NCBI RefSeq assembly: GCF_051622035.1
Contig: NC_135358.1
Span: forward strand, 870,501 to 934,500
Origin: Arctopsyche grandis
Lineage: Eukaryota; Arthropoda; Insecta; Trichoptera; Hydropsychidae
Reading direction: 5' to 3'
Length of the DNA: 64,000 nt
The translations under genes and the position numbers were made by a program. Below, in pieces: positions 57,261-64,000 of this stretch (its first letter is position 1; each line of letters opens with the position of its first letter). The notes beneath the pieces are model-generated. The model ran no database searches, was not told where the DNA came from, and saw nothing but the letters and a program-made list of their open reading frames with translations.

Positions 57261-58452
57261 TCATGGGTTGGTCACATCTGAATATTTTTAATATATTAAT
57301 TGATAAAAATAAAACATTTTATCGAGCTTACATATATTTCATAATACTCGTATGTTTTGCAGTTAAATACCAAAACCAATGAGATCGAATTTGGAATTTA
57401 AATTGAAATCATTCAACTTTATATTCAACTAAGCAAAAATTTATACAATAATGTAAGATAACATAGAGATTATGATTATGATTTATTTCGCAACCTTAAC
57501 AATTTTTTCAAATGTTTTATTACCCGATAAAATCTATAATATAATAATAATTAGTAGAGTTTTTACAGTTAATTCATCCTATGGATAAACGTATGTAAAA
57601 TGTACAAATTAAGAAACTGCAAAATTTTCATCGAAATCCATCGTTTAAGTGCTAAATTCATTTTCCATTTTATATCATAACGATAAGATTCGTGAATATA
57701 TGCTAACGATATAAATCAATTTTAATTGAAACACTATCCATATCATACGCAATAGAAGATCGAAATGAAGATAGCATATGTTTTCAATTCCATTTCATTC
57801 ATAAGTACAGAGATCGGTGAAAATAGTGAACGTTCCACCGACGCAATCATGGAAGCAAAGGAGTTAAAAATCTCTGAAATAAGGTTATCTAAATTATCTA
57901 AATTATTACAATGATATTACACTCCCGATTTATAATCATTTTCCACGAAAATCGACCAATTTGAAGCAAATTTCGCTTAAAATCTCATTTCACTCCATCT
58001 ACATATGTAAATTATGTATGTATAAATATAACGAGGTTTTAGGTAAAATAATGTTATAAACATATACCTATTATACGTACATTTCTACCTAAGGATAGGC
58101 TTTTAATGTATAGGAAACATTTATAGAGACTTTTAAAGAGCGAATAAGGTGCAAAACGAATGAAGGTATTTCCTGAAGAATTTTAAAATTAATTTCTATA
58201 ACATTACATTCTGACTTTGAAACTAACAATTACTGAGAACGGATTTTGATTTTTGTGTTGAAATTAGATTTTTAATTGTGCTAATTAAGTATGTAGAAAA
58301 ACAATTGCTGATAGATCTTGTTAGAAACAATAGACTACATCATATTCTTCTTTAACCTCTACTTGGCAGAACAGTGAATATTCTTTAGTTTATCTACGGC
58401 AGTAAAAATGGGTATAGTTACTAAAGCTTTATGTTTTTACTGTGAATTTCAG
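57261..58452. other. Intergenic DNA before LRR-7
   Basis: AT-rich. A 5' exon of LRR-7 may lie here because the reading frame is open through the acceptor TGAATTTCAG ending at 58452, but I cannot identify it. Confidence 0.4.
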
Positions 58453-60153
58453 ATATTCGGCAGCAAAAAGAAGATCGAAGCAAAGGATTCAAATTTTATC
58501 TGGAATGATTTTCCTAGTGTGTTTTGTAATGATTTTTCCGGTCACCCAATCTTATACAATCAAGAATTCTGAAATAAATTTATGCACCATCGATGAATCA
58601 AAATCCATAATCACATGCAATGGTGTTGACGTATGTGATTTAAAAAACTCGATAGAAGAGCTAGTCAAGGAGGTAATTTAAATCTTTGATAAATAATACG
58701 CGTGCCAATATAGACGGATATATTATATGTATATGTATGATTTTTTTTTCACAATACAGGCAAGTTGATGGCTTGGTGTACAAATATATTGTGCATAAAG
58801 AATTTTTCACCAAGGTGCACAAACACATTGCCTATATATTGTGCACAGGTGCTCAAATACATTGTCTATTTTTGAATTTGTATCGAATTTTAATTTTGTA
58901 GATGCTAGAATAATTCAGGTTTTTAAATTCAAGATAATTTATGTGGTATTCATTAATTACCTTGAAAGGAAAAATCTGAATTATTCCAGTATCTACAAAC
59001 TTAAAATCCGATTGAAAATGAACAATAAACTTATTTTATCTTTATTTATTTCCAGTGTCCACATTCAAAAAAAAAGTTAGAAGAACTCAAAATCGAAAAT
59101 TTATCGGTAAAGAGTAAAATACTACAAAAAGATTGGATAAAAACAGACTGCATCACTATGTCAAAACTTTCCTTAATATCAGCAAAAATCAAAAATATTG
59201 AAGACGGTGCATTTATAGGAGACCCTTTCAAAAAAATGGAATCATTGCTACTTAGTGGTACCAACATTGGAACATTAAACAGTGGCACTTTTCAAGGACT
59301 ACAATCTTTGAAGAAACTTGAAATAAATGATTGCACAATAAAGAAGATTGAAGAAAAGACTCTAAAGTTTGTAGCATCGAAATTGGAAGAGTTGCATTTG
59401 ACCAAATTAAAATCGTCTTTTCCTTACACGCCTTTGAACTTACAGGCTTTAACTGGATCGGTATCTTTACCTAATCTCGTGTATATTAATATTAATGAAA
59501 ATTCCATTAAAACCTTGGAAAGCAAATCGTTTTCGAAAGTAAATAAAAAACTTGAAACGTTGTTATTGAACTTAAATAAAATCAAAGAAATCCAATGTGA
59601 AACGTTTAAGCGATTTAAATCATTGATGGAACTGAGATTGGATGACAATAAGCTCACTACGTTGAAACCGTGCATTTTTGGTGATAAAATAATAGCTGGT
59701 CTAAAAGAAGATGTCTTAACGATTGAGAATAATGAATGGCAATGCGATTGTGAGTTGAAATGGTTGCAAATTTTGAAAAGTGATGGTATTATTAAAGACA
59801 GCCCCAATTGTGCATCACATGACAATAAACCTTTCGAAGATGTCGAATTTTGTGAACATACGACAGATTCTACAGATACCACGGACACAACAGATCCAAC
59901 AGATCCAACAGATACGACAGAAACAACAGACCCGACAGACACAACAGACACAACAGACCCGACAGAAACAACAGACCCGACAGACACAACAGACACAACA
60001 GACCCGACAGACACAACAGACCCGACAGACACAACAAACACAACAGATTCAGCAATAGGGATAATGATTATTGTGTTGTCAGCATTTGGAATTATTATAG
60101 TTGTAGGAATTATTGCATTAGTTTTAATCAATTGTGTATTTATAAGAAGATAG
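58453..60153 (+). CDS. LRR-7: membrane LRR protein with Asp-Pro-Thr stalk
   Basis: Exons 58453-58672 (entered in phase 2, donor GTAATT) and 59056-60153 (acceptor TTTCCAG) join in phase 0 for about 438 visible residues. The N-terminus RYSAAKRRSKQRIQILSG resembles that of LRR-1 and precedes a signal peptide (MIFLVCFVMIFPVTQS); an ATG inside exon 1 could also start the protein. Exon 1 ends CNGVDVCDLKNSIEELVKE. Exon 2 departs from the family at first (CPHSKKKLEELKIENLSVKS), then has DWIKTDCITM, IEDGAFIGDPFKKM, ALTGSVSLPNL and a cap at about 298-340 (WQCDCELKWL..NCASHDNKPFEDVEFC). A stalk of about 62 residues built of TDP, TDT and TET triplets follows. Last comes a membrane span (IMIIVLSAFGIIIVVGIIAL) and only about four cytoplasmic residues (FIRR). 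Open throughout; AATAAA at 60189. The divergent exon 1/2 junction makes it the most distant member. Confidence 0.78.
59863..60052 (+). repeat. Coding microsatellite-like repeat (ACAGACCCGACAGACACA units)
   Basis: 9- and 12-bp combinations of ACAGA(T/C)(A/C)C(A/G) repeat across about 190 bp and encode the Asp-Pro-Thr stalk of LRR-7. All three plus frames and several minus frames stay open across it, which explains the spurious open frames overlapping here. Confidence 0.9.
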
Positions 60154-60188
60154 TATTGTGGAAAGCAATTTATATAATAATGTCATCT

Positions 60189-60194
60189 AATAAA
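60189..60194 (+). terminator. Candidate polyadenylation signal of LRR-7
   Basis: AATAAA 36 bp after the stop codon of LRR-7. Confidence 0.5.
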
Positions 60195-61747
60195 CAATTA
60201 AAAGGATATATTTCTAGTTTAATTTGTTATGTATCATATATATGTACATATATATTGTATGTTGAAATAAGAATTTAAAAAGAACGGAAAAATCATATGA
60301 AATATTTACGAAGATAGCGAAAGTTTCACCACCCAAAATCATGGCTCATAGAATAACTAACTATGTATTCTCAAAAAATATTTGAGACAAAAAGAAATGC
60401 AAAAATAGCCCAGAGTTATATAAAGTTTTTGAAATTTTAACTTCTGTGTATTGTTTTGGTAAAGAAAATCCATACAGAAAGTGAGTCACGGCTATTAATT
60501 ATGACTAACTTAAATTCGTATCGAATCACACTGCCTTGCGGTTATATTGAAAAGTTTGACGATTTCCACTTGGCATATCAGAATATGAAATTGTAAGTAG
60601 AAGAGGATAATATATTGTTTTGTGGTTTAGCCTCCCATTTTTGACAGTCGATTTTTAATCAAATAAATATCACGTTTATATTCATATCTCTTCACCCCCT
60701 TTTTTAAAATCTAACGATATTTTTCCTATGAAATATTTGTTAACCCAAACAAGATTGCTGATTCAATTTAGCAATTTAGTTTGCCAGAAAATGATGCTAA
60801 ACAAATATGTTTGAAACGGGAGTCGTACGACGATAAAAGATTTAGAAACTGTGATTAAATAATAAATAATCTACAAAGACACGGATAATCCAAACAATAT
60901 TTCAAGATAATATAAAAATCTTGTTCATGAATTATTTCGCAATTGTGATATATGAATCATTATAGATGATTGATGGAGAGAAAAAAATTTCCACAGTTTT
61001 CAACAAATATTATCAATTTCCATTCATATATACATTATTAAGACACTTTTTATCGAGTTTTCCATTTCCTAATGATAGATTATATAAAATATCATGTTTA
61101 AAAAGAATATTAAATACATGAAGTAAATAGAAAATCTCAGATAGGAAAAGGTCAAGCTTAATCTACGAGGTGGGCCCGTCGGAAGAATATTGAAAATTAT
61201 TCAACATAATCACAGTCGCAAACAGGTTGAAATTTTACTAAATTAAATTTTAATGCCATGCTGAGAATAACAAGTTAAATATATAACACGTTTTCCACTT
61301 TCATTTTGAAATGAATGTTTGAATTCGAATTCGAAAGTGAATACGCATAGTATTATTATATACATATGTATTCAAATTCGCTATTTGTTTGTATGCAACT
61401 ACTATTGAGGTTTATTTGCTACGTCACAAAAAAGAACTTAAATAAGATTCAATACTTAGTAATAAATTCATTCAACATACTTAAGGCAAACTATCAATAC
61501 ATTTATCAATTTTACGTATACAAAGTCATATACCGGTGTTTATATTAAGATGAAAGTAGATAAAAACTATGATATAGGTATAGATAATAATAATCCATTC
61601 TGTGAAAGTATGGCAATGGGCCAACACGTGTAGATTGTGTTTATTTTTTAGATAAAACAAGCAAATTGTGACTATATACATATACATATATAATAAATCC
61701 AAATCTATTTTTGAACTAAACCTCAAACATGCGTGATTTTTTATTCA
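60195..61747. other. Intergenic DNA, no gene recognised
   Basis: AT-rich. Short open frames at 61366-61548 and 61526-61726 have low-complexity composition and no domain. Confidence 0.5.
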
Positions 61748-62017
61748 TGCAGTCGCCTGTTGGCCTTACCTATGTGCGTTTGCATGTCGATGCTTGTCGT
61801 TATTTTTAAAAATTTTAAAGTTTTTAGCAAAAATAGTCAAAAACATTCTATAGGACTAAAACTTTTTATGTTAATGTATAAAATGATTAATAAGATATAT
61901 ATTGAACCCATTTGTATTGAATAAAAAAGCTGTATTTTGATAAAAAAAAAATAGTGGGATCTTACTCGACCCCGGTTCGGGACACTCGTTCGATCTCAGC
62001 GCACCGTCCTTCAAAGG
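61748..62017 (-). mobile_element. TTAA-flanked MITE, family C copy 3, truncated
   Basis: This is an inverted copy of about 1449-1702: GCAGTCGCCTGTTGGCC, then TTACTCGACCCCGGTTCGGG and the terminal GTCCTTCAAAGG next to TTAA at 62018-62021. The other end is missing. Confidence 0.65.
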
Positions 62018-62021
62018 TTAA

Positions 62022-62479
62022 AGTGGAAAGTTTAATTTATAATTTGTAAATAAATAAAAATACTGAATATTTATTTAAAGTATTTTTATCCGTATTAAAT
62101 ATTAAGATTATATTTATTGAATCTTCAAATGAATTCATTTCCATCATGAGAAAATTGAAAATTTTTCAAAAATAATCATGTAATGTATCACGATTTCATC
62201 TATTTTTTATTATTTACTAATCTAATGTGATAGCGACGTGTTATTACAAAAAAGTAAAAAGATAATAACTAACAATCAATCAAAACCATTTAAATATATT
62301 TGGTATAATATGTACATACATATATACCTACATAATTCATACATACCATGTAGCTCTGAATAACATTTTAATATAATTTTTTTTACAAAATTTTCCAATT
62401 TCACAATGTTCATTCGCCGTTTTAAAAAAAACATTTTTGTTTATCAAAATAATTAAATTTTATTTTTTTTCTATAGAGG
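62022..62479. other. Intergenic DNA, no gene recognised
   Basis: AT-rich with TATGTACA-type repeats near 62310. It ends at a TTTTTTTTCTATAG stretch resembling a splice acceptor directly before the LRR relic. Confidence 0.4.
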
Positions 62480-62527
62480 TGTGCTTCACACTCAAACCTA
62501 CCCTTCGAAGAGGTCAATTTTTGCTAA
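62480..62527 (+). pseudogene. LRR-array relic: last 15 codons of the cap
   Basis: The plus strand reads CASHSNLPFEEVNFC followed directly by TAA. This matches the end of the cap in LRR-3, -4 and -5 (CASHSNK.FEEVNFC) almost residue for residue. Nothing else of a gene is recognisable on either side. It marks the right edge of the LRR array within the window. Confidence 0.8.
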
Positions 62528-62596
62528 GAATAATCTTAAAATGGTTTTTATTATTAAAAAAAAATTCATATCGAACAATTTAAGATTAAGTTTAAT

Positions 62597-62720
62597 GATG
62601 ATCCGTCAACCGGAAATTGCAGTTAACTCTTGTTCGATTAAATATGTGTGTTCCTATAACCCTTTAAATATGTGTGTTCTTTACAAAAATCCAGTAGAGT
62701 CCTTGTACCAATTTCATGTA
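62597..62720 (-). repeat. Family B repeat fragment
   Basis: ATCCGTCAACCGGAAATTGC and AGTTAACTCTTGTTCGATT on the plus strand match about 57085-57125. Only one module is retained. Confidence 0.5.
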
Positions 62721-63295
62721 AATAAAAAATTGATAAGTCAGAAGTGAGATTTTTTCTTCTAAGATATGTAAGTCAAAAATATTGTGACCATACTATTTTT
62801 TCCAAACAACTGAACGTATCGAGCTGAAAATTTATATTTTTCTTCTTTATGTACTAACTTAAAATCGATAAGCTTAGAATTAGAATAAAATTATTTCTAT
62901 CTATGATATTTTATGCTTATATTATAATATAACAAATAATTATATTTAGTAACGAAAAAATTTTAAACAAAATCCAACAATCGGAAGTAGAACTTTTGTC
63001 TTGTATAATTTTTAATCACTAAAAACAAGTTACACATTTAATGTTTATATTTTTTTAAGAAATCACGCACATACCTACATACATATGTATATGTATATGT
63101 ACTAAGGAATTTAAATAACCGAAGCATACATTAATTTGATAATGTGCCGAAGGCGTAGTGAATTGACGATTTTATGGGACGAAATTGCGGTTCCGCTTTA
63201 AATCATTGACTGATTTAATGTCATGTATAAAGTTAAATATTCTCGTTATTTTGGAATTGTTACAGAAATATATATTTTACTATTAAAAAAAAATC
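62721..63295. other. No gene recognised
   Basis: AT-rich. A CGGAAGTAGAACTTTTGTCT block near 62990 suggests another decayed family B module. Nothing else supported. Confidence 0.4.
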
Positions 63296-63575
63296 ATACG
63301 TTTGTTAGTAAAGTCTGTGATTAACAGAATAATATTTATGGCACGCAGCTTTTTCAGGTTAGTATACATGGGTGTGTTATAAATTATTTTTAGGGATTTA
63401 TTTTGTATCATATGGAGCTTGGAGGTTAATATTGGAAGCGTTATTCCATACAGGTGCAGCATACATAGGTTAGTAATGGTAATATGAGCGCGCGATATAA
63501 TTTTATTTTATTTCGAGTTGATAAAGAACTATGGCGATTAAATATTGAGTATATTGAGAATATACCCCGCATCGT
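63296..63575 (-). mobile_element. Jockey-type retrotransposon internal fragment
   Basis: TTATAAATTATTTTTAGGGA, TCCATACAGGTG and GGTAATATGAGCGCGCGATA match 51905-52190 of the larger jockey-type copy, in the same orientation and with about 10 percent differences. It corresponds to the C-terminal part of the reverse transcriptase and is interrupted by small indels. It stops abruptly at ATACCCCGCATCG and joins a family B end (GAAGTTTTGTGATCAT) at about 63592. Confidence 0.75.
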
Positions 63576-64000
63576 CTGTAGCAATATATGAAGTTTTGTG
63601 ATCATTGGATAATTTGTCCAGAATCAGACTAATGCAATGTGTTATGAAAAAAATGATTACCAATTAATCAAAAGCATTTAAATATATTTATATAATATGT
63701 TTGTTATATGTACAGACATATTTATTATATATGTAAATATAGCTCTAAATAAAAAATATGTAGTTTTCCCACAACATTACATAATTAGCAATATTAATTA
63801 TGAAATAAATCTATTTTTTGTTCATCATAATCACTTAATCTCATTTATCTCAGAACAATGTCCATGCTGGTCGAAAACTTATCATTTAACAAAACACAAT
63901 TAATCAGTAATGATTTTGCTGATTATTTGAGTCAATATTGTATGTACATATGTACATATGTATGTACATGAACCTACGTAGATACATTCATTCTGAGAAA
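63576..64000. other. No gene recognised
   Basis: A short family B end at about 63585-63605, then AT-rich DNA with TATGTACA repeats near 63940-63970. Confidence 0.45.

Noticed and set aside
59424-60131. 235-codon minus-strand frame and two other plus frames (Gln/Thr-rich) over LRR-7
   Set aside because: All arise from the low-complexity ACAGAC-type repeat that encodes the stalk. The sense LRR frame explains the region.

Overview
The window is AT-rich animal nuclear DNA, almost certainly from an insect. It has spliced genes with GT-AG introns, a Tc1-type transposon, jockey- and RTE-type retrotransposon remains, tRNA-derived SINEs, TTAA-flanked MITEs and very many TATGTACA-type simple repeats. 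The repeat types would fit Lepidoptera or a related holometabolous order, but the sequence does not settle this.

Positions 1-27.3 kb hold the 3' end of one conserved plus-strand gene, a chaoptin-like leucine-rich repeat (LRR) surface protein. Its last three exons (12831-13011, 23034-23173, 26854-27125) are separated by introns of 10.0 and 3.7 kb. They encode LRRs, a cysteine-rich cap and a hydrophobic C-terminus that looks like a GPI-anchor signal. The introns and flanks are packed with transposon remains: TTAA-flanked MITEs, a foldback element with a 9-bp target duplication, a SINE, a modular tandem-repeat family and truncated retrotransposons. About 3.5 kb with no gene follows.

Positions 30.7-62.5 kb hold a tandem array of paralogous small LRR surface-protein genes. 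Seven are on the plus strand (LRR-1 at 30679, LRR-2 at 34730, LRR-3 at 37287, LRR-4 at 40123, LRR-5 at 46599, LRR-6 at 55085, LRR-7 at 58453). Two minus-strand relics (50265-50392 and 53600-54135) and one 48-bp terminal relic (62480-62527) complete the set. All readable plus-strand members share a phase-0 intron right after a short N-terminal 'NDNLT...EVE' segment. The second exon carries the LRRs and a W-C-C-...-C-...-C cap. Beyond the cap the members diverge: a 58-residue tandem mucin-like stalk, membrane span and long tail (LRR-1); an Asp-Pro-Thr stalk, membrane span and almost no tail (LRR-7); a membrane span with a conserved FELxLI tail (LRR-3, LRR-5); or no membrane span (LRR-4). LRR-1, -4 and -7 are open. 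LRR-3, -5 and -6 are broken by small frameshifts, several in poly-A runs. LRR-2 is a clear pseudogene. This birth-and-death array is the most interesting system here; its function cannot be read from the sequence, and recognition or adhesion at the cell surface is only an inference.

Mobile DNA has invaded the array. An apparently intact Tc1-like element (40440-42079, 28-bp perfect terminal repeats, TA duplication, open transposase with a 38-residue second spacing) sits in the LRR-4 intron. A 5'-truncated jockey-type element (51519-53379) with a 13-bp target duplication splits an older repeat. A 3' fragment of the same jockey family lies in the LRR-5 intron and another piece at 63.3 kb.
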